From contig NC_015578.1 in assembly GCF_000214375.1 (NCBI RefSeq), positions 3,472,001-3,536,000 of the forward strand: a stretch of DNA of 64,000 nucleotides, written 5' to 3'. The notes beneath the pieces were generated by a model. The model was not told the origin of the DNA. It did not search any database and worked only from the letters and a program-made list of their open reading frames with translations. The translations under genes were made by a program, and so were the position numbers. The stretch is from Treponema primitia ZAS-2. Its GTDB lineage: Bacteria > Spirochaetota > Spirochaetia > Treponematales > Breznakiellaceae. Shown piece after piece: positions 50,424 to 58,603 of the stretch (position 1 is its first letter; the number at the start of each line of letters is the position of its first letter).

Positions 50424-51098
50424 ATGAAGAATATGAAGTTTAAATGCATTATCTTCGACCTTGATGGAACCCTGGTGGATACCATTAAGGATATCGCCGC
50501 CTCAATGAACTATGGGTTGGAAAGCCGGGGCTTCCCTGCCCCCAGCCTGGAAAAGTATACCAAAATTGTCGGCCAGGGTATAAGAAAACTGGCATCCCTG
50601 GCCCTTCCCCCTTCTGCACAGGATGATCAAACCGTGGATGCCGTAACTAAGGAAGCCCTGAGCTACTATAAGGACCATCCGGCAGTATACGCTGCGCCCT
50701 ATCCCGGGATAGTGGAGGTGGTGACGGAATTACGGATGAAAAAAGTAAAAACCGCCGTATTATCCAATAAGGCAGATTCTATTTCAAAAATCATAATAGC
50801 AAAACTGTTCCCCCCCAATTCCTTTGACATGGTTATTGGAGAACAGCCCAATGTTCCCCGCAAACCGGATCCTACCTCCACCTGGGATATCCTCACAGAA
50901 ATGGACGTAAGCCCCCGGGAAGCCCTGTTTGTGGGGGATTCGGAAATCGATGTCGCAACCGCCCATGCGGCGGAATGCAGCGCCCTGGGGGTCAGCTGGG
51001 GCTTCCGGGGTCGGAAAATCCTGGAAAACGCAGGGGCGGACCGGATCATTGATAGCCCGGCAGAAATAATAGAATTGATGAATATTCGGTATTCGTGA
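50424..51098 (+). CDS. HAD phosphatase, phosphoglycolate phosphatase-like
   Basis: 224 residues from the ATG at 50424 (a second ATG at 50433 is possible). HAD motifs: FDLDGTLVDT (nucleophile Asp), LSNKADS (motif II), RKPDP (motif III Lys) and FVGDSEIDVATAHAA (motif IV). A helical cap lies between motifs I and II, as in Gph/PGMB. It probably dephosphorylates 2-phosphoglycolate or a small sugar phosphate. Confidence 0.88.
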   Translation: MKNMKFKCIIFDLDGTLVDTIKDIAASMNYGLESRGFPAPSLEKYTKIVGQGIRKLASLALPPSAQDDQTVDAVTKEALSYYKDHPAVYAAPYPGIVEVVTELRMKKVKTAVLSNKADSISKIIIAKLFPPNSFDMVIGEQPNVPRKPDPTSTWDILTEMDVSPREALFVGDSEIDVATAHAAECSALGVSWGFRGRKILENAGADRIIDSPAEIIELMNIRYS

Positions 51099-51105
51099 AT
51101 CCCTA

Positions 51106-51417
51106 TTAAAGAGTCCGCTCCGCCGGCTTTTTAACCATTCCCAGGAAGCGCCGGAATGCGGATTTTTCTTTTTTCAGTTCCCGGGAGCCCCGGGTAATTT
51201 TGCAGAGCGAAAGCCCCAGGTTTTTCGCGATTTCCCGCTGGGGCATGCCCCGATCCAGGGCTTTAACCAGGGCCCACCGGGCTGCGATATCTGCGGTCTC
51301 CCCAGGGGTGAGGAGGCAGCGGAGGAAAGATTCGATAAGCTCGGGATCCCCTGCATCCGCCAGGGTCCGGGACAGCTCACCAAGGTTTTCCGCAACACGG
51401 GGATCATCTATGTTCAT
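51106..51417 (-). CDS. TrpR-family repressor
   Basis: 103 residues with the TrpR/YerC signature: LRCLLTPGETADIAARWALVKALDRGMPQREIAKNLGLSLCKITRGSRELK, which holds the helix-turn-helix (about residues 63-85). Such proteins bind tryptophan (TrpR) or other ligands; no trp genes are adjacent, so the ligand and targets are not known. It is 38 bp downstream of the AMMECR1 gene on the same strand. Confidence 0.88.
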   Translation of the reverse strand: MNIDDPRVAENLGELSRTLADAGDPELIESFLRCLLTPGETADIAARWALVKALDRGMPQREIAKNLGLSLCKITRGSRELKKEKSAFRRFLGMVKKPAERTL

Positions 51418-51455
51418 GGTTATAGTTTACAACAGAACAGAGAAAAAAGAAACCG

Positions 51456-52031
51456 TTACTTTTCCCCAAACACCGCCGCCGTGAAGGTATAGAGCTTCGC
51501 CTCGGGGTTCGCAAATGAGCCCGGGGGCAGCCCCGCTTTGACACAGATATAGTCCAGGTATTCCTCCCGGTTCCAGCCCTGTTCCACCGGCACCTGGGGG
51601 AGGAGTACCCCGGAACGGCCCCGGAGGCTGAGGTAGAGTCCATGGACGCCGACCTTAACCGTACGGGGGTCCGGGCAGAGTTCCATGGGGGAGAGGGCAG
51701 AGATTTCCAGGTCGCAGTTAGGCCATTCGTCCCGGCGCAGGGGCGGGAACCGGGGGTCCTCAAAGGCGGCCTCCCCTGCCATAATGCGGACAGTTCTTTC
51801 CAGCGGGTCCGGAGAAGACATCCTGCCTATGCAGCCCCGGAGCTTGCCCTTGAGGTGAAGGGTCACAAAGGCACCGCAGGGTTGGAGCAGGGCGGAGGAA
51901 CCGTCCCCCGGAGATTGAAGCTCCGGAATGCGGGTATATACGGGAGGGCGGTTTTCCAGCCTGGCGGCGATAGTTTCCCGGGCATCCCCTAAAAGGGCCT
52001 TACGTTCTTCAGAATTTATAGTAAAATCCAT
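51456..52031 (-). CDS. AMMECR1-domain protein
   Basis: 191 residues from the ATG at 52031. Diagnostic segments are FVTLHLKGKLRGCIGRMSSPDPLERTVRIMAGEAAFEDPRFPPL and CDLEISALSPME. AMMECR1 domains accompany Memo and radical SAM partners in the 'AmmeMemoRadiSam' gene set; those partners are not seen here. Its molecular role is unknown. Divergent from azlC, 41 bp apart. Confidence 0.9.
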   Translation of the reverse strand: MDFTINSEERKALLGDARETIAARLENRPPVYTRIPELQSPGDGSSALLQPCGAFVTLHLKGKLRGCIGRMSSPDPLERTVRIMAGEAAFEDPRFPPLRRDEWPNCDLEISALSPMELCPDPRTVKVGVHGLYLSLRGRSGVLLPQVPVEQGWNREEYLDYICVKAGLPPGSFANPEAKLYTFTAAVFGEK

Positions 52032-52072
52032 AAAATTAGTGTACCATGGATCCGAGAATTTGAGAACCATCT

Positions 52073-52807
52073 ATGACGAATGAGCAAAACAGCAAAAGAT
52101 CCTTCACCGATGCCCTGAAATACTCCTTTCCAGTCCTCCTGGGTTATCTGGCCATAGGCTTTGCCTTTGGGCTTCTCCTGGTCGACGCGGGCTATCCCTG
52201 GTGGCTTGCCCTGGTCATGAGCCTGGTCATGTATGCCGGGGCCGGGCAGTACATCGCCGTGGGGCTCTTTGCCGCCGGGGCCGGGCTTTGGGAGGCTGTG
52301 CTGGTGCAACTGGTGGTAAATGCCCGGCACATGGCCTATGGACTGACCATGCTTAAGCGCTTTAACGCCGCAGGCCTGTATAAATACTACCTTATCTTCG
52401 GCCTTTCGGACGAAACCTTTGCCCTCCTCTCCTCTCTTGAGGAAGAACAGGATGCGGAAGCCAGAAAGATACAGAGCCGGTTCATGTTCATGGTTGCCCT
52501 CCTGGACCAGGCCTACTGGGTCGCCGGTTCGGTGATAGGCGCCGTGGCGGGGGCGCTGATCCCCTTTAATATGGAGGGAATCGGCTTTGCCCTGACTGCC
52601 ATGTTTGTGGTCCTCATGACCGAACAGATACTCCGGGTCAAGCGGCCCGGCCCCTTCATCATTTCCGCCCTGGCGGCGCTCCTGGGAGTGGCCTTTCTGC
52701 CCTCCCGGCTTTCCCTGCTTACAGCCCTGGTGATTGCCCTGGGTACCACACAATTACTAACCGGAAACCAGAGCCGTGCCGGGCAAAAGGAGGACGGAAA
52801 TGGTTAG
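52073..52807 (+). CDS. azlC: AzlC-family branched-chain amino acid exporter subunit
   Basis: 244 residues, about seven membrane helices, starting with the AzlC motif FTDALKYSFPVLLGYLAIGFAFGLLLVDAGYPWW and containing QLVVNARHMAYGL. With AzlD it forms a small exporter for branched-chain amino acids or analogues. It overlaps azlD by 8 bp. Confidence 0.93.
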   Translation: MTNEQNSKRSFTDALKYSFPVLLGYLAIGFAFGLLLVDAGYPWWLALVMSLVMYAGAGQYIAVGLFAAGAGLWEAVLVQLVVNARHMAYGLTMLKRFNAAGLYKYYLIFGLSDETFALLSSLEEEQDAEARKIQSRFMFMVALLDQAYWVAGSVIGAVAGALIPFNMEGIGFALTAMFVVLMTEQILRVKRPGPFIISALAALLGVAFLPSRLSLLTALVIALGTTQLLTGNQSRAGQKEDGNG

Positions 52808-53159
52808 CCTTGGGCAGGCGGCGATTATGACCGCCCTGATGGGTCTGGTGATCTTCTTTTGCCGGGTGTTTCCCTTCTTTTTCTTTCGGGGAGATCTTAG
52901 GGCCGATCAGAAGACTGGTAAAAAGGGGAAAGCCCAGGCTGCCTTCCTTTCCCTGGTGGAGAAGACCGCCCCCCCGGTGGCCATGACAGTACTGGCCTTC
53001 AATGCCATCGGAGGTCCCATACGGGAGAATCCCCAGGGCAGCATCCCGGTACTTGCCGCGGCGGCCTTCACTGCCCTAGTCCATCTCTGGAAGCGGAATT
53101 CCCTGATCAGCATTATCGGCGGGACCGCAGTGTATATGGTCCTGAGCCGGATTATGTGA
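52800..53159 (+). CDS. azlD: AzlD-family exporter subunit
   Basis: 119 residues from the ATG at 52800, with AAAAGGAGG upstream inside azlC. Three to four hydrophobic helices (IMTALMGLVIFFCRVFPFFFF near the N-terminus) and the conserved order after azlC identify it. Partner of AzlC. Confidence 0.88.
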   Translation: MVSLGQAAIMTALMGLVIFFCRVFPFFFFRGDLRADQKTGKKGKAQAAFLSLVEKTAPPVAMTVLAFNAIGGPIRENPQGSIPVLAAAAFTALVHLWKRNSLISIIGGTAVYMVLSRIM

Positions 53160-53200
53160 GGAACCAGAGATCGATACTATATAAAATCGCAAATTTATAA

Positions 53201-53206
53201 TATAAT
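53201..53206 (+). promoter_or_regulatory. Possible -10 of the mla operon
   Basis: TATAAT 11 bp before the mlaE ATG, without a good -35 or any ribosome-binding site; the transcript may be nearly leaderless. Confidence 0.3.
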
Positions 53207-53216
53207 TTATAAATAG

Positions 53217-53987
53217 ATGAAGATACGCTTCGTTAATCTGGATGACGCATTTTATACTCTGGGCTTTTTTGCCAGAACCATCAGGGGCATAGGGAATTTT
53301 GTCCTCCGGGGGGGGGCGGCTTATAAGGTTCTCACCTTGCAGATACTCTTTACCTTTGTGGAGGCCCTGGGGATTGCCTCTCTCCTGGCCTTGGGCATAG
53401 GTGCGGCAGTATATGTGATCGGTATGCCCCTGTTGCTGAACCTTTCCCAACCCCGGCTTATCTACAGTCTGCTGATCATCATCATTACCCGTGAACTGGG
53501 GCCCCTGCTGGCGGCCTTTATCATCATTGCCCGTTCTGCCACGGCTATCGCCACCGAAATCGGGGGGATGGTGATTTCCCACGAGGTGGAGGCCTATATT
53601 GCCGTTGGGGTGGACCCCATTGAATACCTGGCAGTACCCCGTTTCCTGGGGGTCACGGTTTCCATGTTTTTACTGAATATCTATTTTTCCGTATTCGGCC
53701 TGGCCGGGTCCTATGGGGTGGTCCGGATTTTCAACCCCCTGCCGGCAGAGTACTATTTTAGCAGCCTGTTCCAGGCCCTTACCATCCATGATATATCTAT
53801 CTCAATAATAAAAAGCATCTGTTTTGGGATGATCATCGCGGTTCTGGCGATCAGTAACGGGTTCTCGGTTGAACGGGCCAGTACGGAGATCCCCATTGTG
53901 GGGCTTAAATCCGTGGGCTCTTCCTTTGCATGGTGTATCATTGTGGATATACTGTTATCGGCCCTGTATTATACGGCCCTGAGCTGA
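53217..53987 (+). CDS. mlaE: MlaE-family ABC permease
   Basis: 256 residues of the MlaE/TrbB permease family with the conserved LITRELGPLLAAFIIIARSATAIATEIGGMVISHEVEAY segment and about five membrane helices. In the Mla system the permease dimer sits in the inner membrane and moves phospholipids between membranes. No Shine-Dalgarno sequence precedes the ATG. The ATPase gene starts 8 bp downstream. Confidence 0.93.
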   Translation: MKIRFVNLDDAFYTLGFFARTIRGIGNFVLRGGAAYKVLTLQILFTFVEALGIASLLALGIGAAVYVIGMPLLLNLSQPRLIYSLLIIIITRELGPLLAAFIIIARSATAIATEIGGMVISHEVEAYIAVGVDPIEYLAVPRFLGVTVSMFLLNIYFSVFGLAGSYGVVRIFNPLPAEYYFSSLFQALTIHDISISIIKSICFGMIIAVLAISNGFSVERASTEIPIVGLKSVGSSFAWCIIVDILLSALYYTALS

Positions 53988-53994
53988 GGATACC

Positions 53995-54732
53995 ATGGTA
54001 GAACCCATTATCGAAATAAAAGACGTATCCTTCTCCTCCCAAAATGTGGAAATAGTCAGGAATATTTCCCTGAAAATTGATGAAGGAAAAACCCTTGCAC
54101 TGGTGGGCCCTTCGGGGGGTGGCAAAAGTACGGTACTCAAGCTGGCTGCAGGCCTCCTGGTCCCCACGGGGGGGAAAATTCTTTTCAAGGGGAAGAGCAT
54201 CGCCGCCATGAACCGGGTCCAGAACCTGGACTTTCGCCGGGAAGGGGCGGTGGTTTTTCAGGATTCAGCCCTTTGGTCAAACCAGAACCTGTACCAGTGC
54301 CTGGAACTGCCCCTGAAGGTACACTTCCCAAAAATGAGCCAGGCGGATCGCGAGAAGCGTATCCGGGAGGTCCTGAACGAGGTGGGTTATAAAAAGGATA
54401 CCAATATCCGGCCGGCCATGCTTTCCACGGGGGAACAAAAACTCATCGCCTTTGCCCGGGCTATGATCTGTAAACCCGAGCTCCTCTTCCTGGATGAGTG
54501 GACTGAATCCCTGGACGATACCGCCGCCCAACGGCTTATTACCCTGGTCAGGCGCCAGCAGGAAGAACAGCGCACCATCATCTTTGTAAGCCACGATTTC
54601 AGGATCATCAAAAGCCTGGCGGATCATATTGTGATGATCATAGGAGGACAGCTATATCTCAAGCTGACCAGAGATCAGATAGCGGAAAATGAAAACCTGT
54701 CTCAGATGATTGAGAAAGGAATTGCTTCATGA
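53995..54732 (+). CDS. mlaF: MlaF-type ABC ATPase
   Basis: 245 residues with Walker A GPSGGGKST near residue 39, a Q-loop FQDSALW, Walker B LLFLDEWTESLD and H-loop SHDFRI. The signature motif is degenerate (LSTGEQKL), as in several Mla-type ATPases. It energises MlaE. Its last 4 bp overlap mlaD. Confidence 0.9.
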   Translation: MVEPIIEIKDVSFSSQNVEIVRNISLKIDEGKTLALVGPSGGGKSTVLKLAAGLLVPTGGKILFKGKSIAAMNRVQNLDFRREGAVVFQDSALWSNQNLYQCLELPLKVHFPKMSQADREKRIREVLNEVGYKKDTNIRPAMLSTGEQKLIAFARAMICKPELLFLDEWTESLDDTAAQRLITLVRRQQEEQRTIIFVSHDFRIIKSLADHIVMIIGGQLYLKLTRDQIAENENLSQMIEKGIAS

Positions 54733-55772
54733 AGTTCAGGATACGTTTTGCGGATCAGATTGTAGGGCTCCTTATTATCCTGGCCCTGGCCATCCTGGTG
54801 TTTGCTATTTTTATGCTCGGCTCACAGCAACGCTGGTTCGCCAAGGATCAGACCTACCGTTCCCATTTCGATTCCGCCTCAGGCCTCAGTGCCAATATGC
54901 CAGTACAGTACAAAGGTTTTACCATCGGAAATGTAAAGTCCTTTGACCTGACCGATGATGATAAGGTGGAGGTCCGGTTCACCATCTACGACACTTACCT
55001 TGACCGGGTCAGGGTGGGTTCCCTGGTGGAACTCCGGGTGAACCCCATCGGCATCGGGGGAGGACAGTTTATCTTTCACCCCGGCCTCCCGGAAGAATCC
55101 ATGGAAGGGGATTTTATACCCACGGTTAATTCCGAAGAAGGCAGGGAGTACCTTGAAAAAGGCCTGGTCGTCATTTCCAGTAATGATGACAGTATTACTG
55201 TTATCATTACCAGGGTAAATAACCTGCTGCAGAATGTTAACGGCGCGGTAACCCAGCTCCGGGACGCCATCCGGGGAACCGAGGCTACCACCCTGGGGCG
55301 CACCATAACCGGGATAGAGGCAACCGTCAAAGGCGTTTCTACCCTGGTGGGGGATGTGGACCAATCCCTTCCCCCGGTGCTGGGTGATATCAGGCAAATT
55401 GCCGCGGAGATACAGGGAATTACCGCTGAGATACGTTTGATTGCAGGGGATTTGAAAAAAGTTTCCGGGGAACTGGCAAATCCTGACAGCCTGGTGATGA
55501 CTGCCCTGGATACCCAAGGTGCGGTGTACACCAACCTTGAGCGCTCCCTTTCCGCCCTTTCGGGAACCCTGGAAAGCGTAGAGGTCACCGCCGCCGCCTT
55601 CCCGGCCATGGCGCCCCAGATTGGGGCTATCCTTTCGGAACTTCGGGAAGCCCTGGGGGAGGCGGCGGATGTGATGGTCGCCCTCAGAAATAACCCGCTT
55701 CTGAAAAACGGGGTCCCCCAAAAAATTCAGTCCGGGACCGGGGGCGTCAGCCCAAGGGATGTTTCTTTTTAA
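54729..55772 (+). CDS. mlaD: MlaD-type MCE-domain protein
   Basis: 347 residues with a single N-terminal membrane helix (IVGLLIILALAILVFAIFML) and an MCE domain (FDSASGLSANMPVQYKGFTIGNVKSFDLTDDDKVEVRFTIYD, about residues 45-115), then a long helical tail. MCE hexamers form a periplasmic channel that shuttles lipids. It overlaps mlaF. Confidence 0.92.
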   Translation: MKFRIRFADQIVGLLIILALAILVFAIFMLGSQQRWFAKDQTYRSHFDSASGLSANMPVQYKGFTIGNVKSFDLTDDDKVEVRFTIYDTYLDRVRVGSLVELRVNPIGIGGGQFIFHPGLPEESMEGDFIPTVNSEEGREYLEKGLVVISSNDDSITVIITRVNNLLQNVNGAVTQLRDAIRGTEATTLGRTITGIEATVKGVSTLVGDVDQSLPPVLGDIRQIAAEIQGITAEIRLIAGDLKKVSGELANPDSLVMTALDTQGAVYTNLERSLSALSGTLESVEVTAAAFPAMAPQIGAILSELREALGEAADVMVALRNNPLLKNGVPQKIQSGTGGVSPRDVSF

Positions 55773-55799
55773 TTCGAGGCGAGGAGTGAGGAATTGGGA

Positions 55800-56732
55800 A
55801 TGATCAGAGCAGGAAAGACGGAGCTTTACCGGAGGGCCGGGCAATCAGCGTTGGTGGCAGCAGTGATACTGACAACACTGCTGTCGGCAACAGCGTTGCT
55901 GACGGGGTGTTCCTCTGCGCCCAAAGGCCAGCCTGAAATCCGGTCCCAGCGGCGGGGCGCCCTGGATCAGCTTGAAGCTGCCAACAGGGAAGCGGATCGG
56001 GGCAATTATGAAAACGCCCTTCTCCTGATCAACGAATCCCGGCGGCAGGCAATCAGCGCGGATGATCCTTCCCTGATCATCCGCTCAGGCCTTTCCAGGG
56101 GGAATATCCTGGCCTACATGAACCGGGATGCCGAATCCCGGGCCGACTTTGACGCAGCCCTGTCTGAGGCACAGCGTATCGGCGACCCGGAACTGGCGGC
56201 CCTGAGCAGGGTGTATATTGCCAGAAGCCGCCTCCTCTCTGCCCAAGCGGAGGAGCCCGGCGCGGCGAACAGCATTGCTGCGGAAATCCGGACTCAGGTA
56301 CGGAAGGACCTGGATCTAATAAAAAAAGAGCAGAACGGCGCCGCCCTGGGCTGGACCGTTGTCGCCCTGGCTGAGAAAGAACTGGGCCGCTGGTCCGAGG
56401 CAGAGAATGCCCTGAAGCAGGCCCTGGGAATTCACCTCAAGGGGGGCTACCTGGAACTGGCGGCCTACGACTGGTACCTTACCGCCTCGGTCCGATCCGT
56501 GGCCGGGCAATACCTCCCCGCCCTCTCAGCCCTGGAAGAAGCCCTGGGTCTGGACCGCCGGGCGGAAAATTCCTACGGCCTGGCTATGGATTGGCGGGTC
56601 ATGGGGGATATCTACAAGAAACAGAGCAACAGCGTTGCTGCGAATATTGCCTACCGCCGTGCAGCGGATATTTTTGCAGCCATAAATATGAAAAAAGAAG
56701 CGGCTGATGCGGAAAGCAGGATAGGGCAGTAA
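55800..56732 (+). CDS. TPR lipoprotein of the mla operon
   Basis: 310 residues from the ATG at 55800 (GAGGAGTGAGG upstream; a TTG at 55794 is also in frame). Lipobox LLTGCSS, then four to five TPR units (for example LEAANREADRGNYENALLLINESR; WSEAENALKQALGIHLKGG). In position it replaces the MlaA/MlaC-like partners of other Mla operons and may be their functional counterpart in this lineage (inference). Next gene starts 1 bp after its stop. Confidence 0.82.
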   Translation: MIRAGKTELYRRAGQSALVAAVILTTLLSATALLTGCSSAPKGQPEIRSQRRGALDQLEAANREADRGNYENALLLINESRRQAISADDPSLIIRSGLSRGNILAYMNRDAESRADFDAALSEAQRIGDPELAALSRVYIARSRLLSAQAEEPGAANSIAAEIRTQVRKDLDLIKKEQNGAALGWTVVALAEKELGRWSEAENALKQALGIHLKGGYLELAAYDWYLTASVRSVAGQYLPALSALEEALGLDRRAENSYGLAMDWRVMGDIYKKQSNSVAANIAYRRAADIFAAINMKKEAADAESRIGQ

Positions 56733-56733
56733 G

Positions 56734-57123
56734 GTGAAGCTTATCCGGTTTGATCAGGTGGCGATAACCGCCAGTAATATTGTTGAATCCGTTCACTTTT
56801 ATGTGGACATACTCGGCATGGAGCTGGACCGGACCAATGACCGCTATTCGCTTGTGTTCGGTAACCAGCGGATCAATATCCGCAGAATCGGTGATGAGGA
56901 TATCCCTGCGCCCCGGAATGAAACCCTGGGCAGCGCCGGCATCTGCCTGGTAGCGGAGGGCAAAATCGCATCGATCTACGAAGAATTGCGGGGAAAGAAC
57001 GCCCCCTTTGCGGGGGATTTAGGCATAGTCAGCCGCACAGTGGGCGAAACCCAGGTGGACAGCGTATACCTCCAGGACCCGGACGGGAACCTGGTGGAGA
57101 TCAGGGTATACAGCCCGGGTTGA
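56734..57123 (+). CDS. VOC-family (glyoxalase fold) protein
   Basis: 129 residues, GTG start directly after the TPR gene. Two beta-alpha-beta-beta-beta units: FDQVAITASNIVESVHFYVDILGM and VDSVYLQDPDGNLVEIRVY. The first metal-ligand His of glyoxalase I/fosfomycin-type enzymes is replaced (VAIT) while the C-terminal Glu is kept, so a metal-independent or different activity is likely. Substrate unknown. Confidence 0.85.
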   Translation: MKLIRFDQVAITASNIVESVHFYVDILGMELDRTNDRYSLVFGNQRINIRRIGDEDIPAPRNETLGSAGICLVAEGKIASIYEELRGKNAPFAGDLGIVSRTVGETQVDSVYLQDPDGNLVEIRVYSPG

Positions 57124-57317
57124 AGGCGGCGCCACAAACCCGCCCCCGACAGTTCCTGGCCGCCCTGTCGGCTGGGGCAAAGCCGGAGGCCGTTTCAGGA
57201 ATCTTTTTGGCTATACCCCGTTTACAGGGCCAGGCTTTTTGAAAATTTTTTTGCAATTTTTCTTCCAAACCCAAGCAAATTAACCCCTTCGCCCCCTAAT
57301 AGTGACGGAGGCGCCAA

Positions 57318-58232
57318 ATGGCTCAAACCAAAAATAAGATCTTCGATGAGCTCTTCAAAGCCCTGATGCGGCTTTCGGACATCGCGGTGATAAGCTTCAT
57401 CAATGCCTTATTCGACACCACCCACCCCCTGGACAGCAAGGTAACCCGGCAGAATACCGAGTTCCCCAAACGGGGCGGGGGCAAACTATTCTCCGACATG
57501 GTGATCACCATTACCAGCCCCGACGGCCGGGACGCCAGGTCCTATCTCATTGAATGCCAGATAGACGATGACGATACCATGGCCTTCCGGGTCTTTGAAT
57601 ACGCCTTTGCCTTCGGTAAACAGGACCTGCAGGAAAAGGACGGGGTCCTCACCCTCCGCTTCCCCCAGGTCCGGGTGATTTACCTGGAACCCACGTCCCA
57701 AACCCCGGATGTGCAGACCCTGCGGCTGGAGTTTCCCGATGGATCCTGGGATTACCAGGTAAAGACCGTCAAAGTCCTGGACCTCAGCATTCGGGAACTG
57801 ATGGACCGCAAGCTGGGATTACTGCTTCCCTTCTACGTCCTCAAGATACGGAAACGGCTGCGGAAGGCAAAAAGCCCCGCAGCGAGGAAACAATTAGCGG
57901 AAGAGCTGAAGGCCATCTACGGGGAACTGGCGGCAGCATTCAAGCGCGGAGAGGCGGAGGGAAGCATCACCTATCGGGATCGCGAAAAATTGTTTGAAAT
58001 GACCGAACAATTGCACGATCGTTTATATTTGGGATATACTGAATTCGAGGAGGCCCATATGCTATTGGATTTGACCAAAATCGAGAAAATTGACGCGCTG
58101 TATGATGAACTGGAAGCTGCCAGGGAGGAAAAGCAGGAAGCACTGCGCAGGGCGGAGGCCAGAGAGCGGGAAAAGCAAGAGATGGCCCGCAGGATCCGGG
58201 AGCTGGAAGAACAACTTTCCCGGAAGGGCTAA
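57318..58232 (+). CDS. Rpn/PD-(D/E)XK-family nuclease ('putative transposase')
   Basis: 304 residues, GGAGG before the ATG. The N-terminal nuclease domain has FDELFKALM, FSDMVITITSPDGRDARSYLIECQIDDDD (Asp and Glu-x-Gln instead of Glu-x-Lys) and FPQVRVIYLEP. The tail is a charged coiled coil (EAAREEKQEALRRAEAREREKQEMARRIRELEEQ). Rpn proteins promote recombination in E. coli; these genes are multi-copy in treponemes. The 3' end is duplicated in tandem downstream. Confidence 0.85.
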   Translation: MAQTKNKIFDELFKALMRLSDIAVISFINALFDTTHPLDSKVTRQNTEFPKRGGGKLFSDMVITITSPDGRDARSYLIECQIDDDDTMAFRVFEYAFAFGKQDLQEKDGVLTLRFPQVRVIYLEPTSQTPDVQTLRLEFPDGSWDYQVKTVKVLDLSIRELMDRKLGLLLPFYVLKIRKRLRKAKSPAARKQLAEELKAIYGELAAAFKRGEAEGSITYRDREKLFEMTEQLHDRLYLGYTEFEEAHMLLDLTKIEKIDALYDELEAAREEKQEALRRAEAREREKQEMARRIRELEEQLSRKG

Positions 58233-58434
58233 AAAGATACCTGAATTCGAGGAGGCCCATATGGTATTGGATTTAACCCGGCTCGAGAAAATAGACGCGC
58301 TCTATGATGAACTGGAAGCTGTCAAGCGCCAGGCAGAGGCCAGAGAGCGGGAAAAGCAGGAGATGGCCCGCAGGATCCGGGAGCTGGAAGAACAAATTTC
58401 CCGGTATAGCCAAAAAGATACCTGAATTCGAGGA
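58041..58434 (+). repeat. Tandem duplication of the Rpn gene 3' end
   Basis: Copy 1 starts with GAATTCGAGGAGGCCCATAT at 58041; copy 2 starts at 58243 and lacks about 21 bp; a third start (GAATTCGAGGA) is at 58424 but diverges at once. Confidence 0.85.
58261..58425 (+). CDS. 54-residue ORF from the duplicated Rpn tail
   Basis: ATG with GAGGAGG upstream, codes LDLTRLEKIDALYDELEAVKRQ and a coiled coil ending ISRYSQKDT. It is the second copy of the upstream gene's C-terminus. It could be translated, but is most simply a duplication by-product. Confidence 0.5.
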   Translation: MVLDLTRLEKIDALYDELEAVKRQAEAREREKQEMARRIRELEEQISRYSQKDT

Positions 58435-58603
58435 ACCTGATGGCATCGCCATGAAGGCCCGTAAGGCCCTTCTGGCAAACCCCGCTCCGTCCCCTTCCGC
58501 CCCTGCTTCCTCACCCGCCCCCTTTCAAATCCGCCCCCCAGTGTGCTATCCTATAGCCGTTCGGCCCCTGTAGACCGTTACCAGTCACTAAAGGAGACAC
58601 GCC

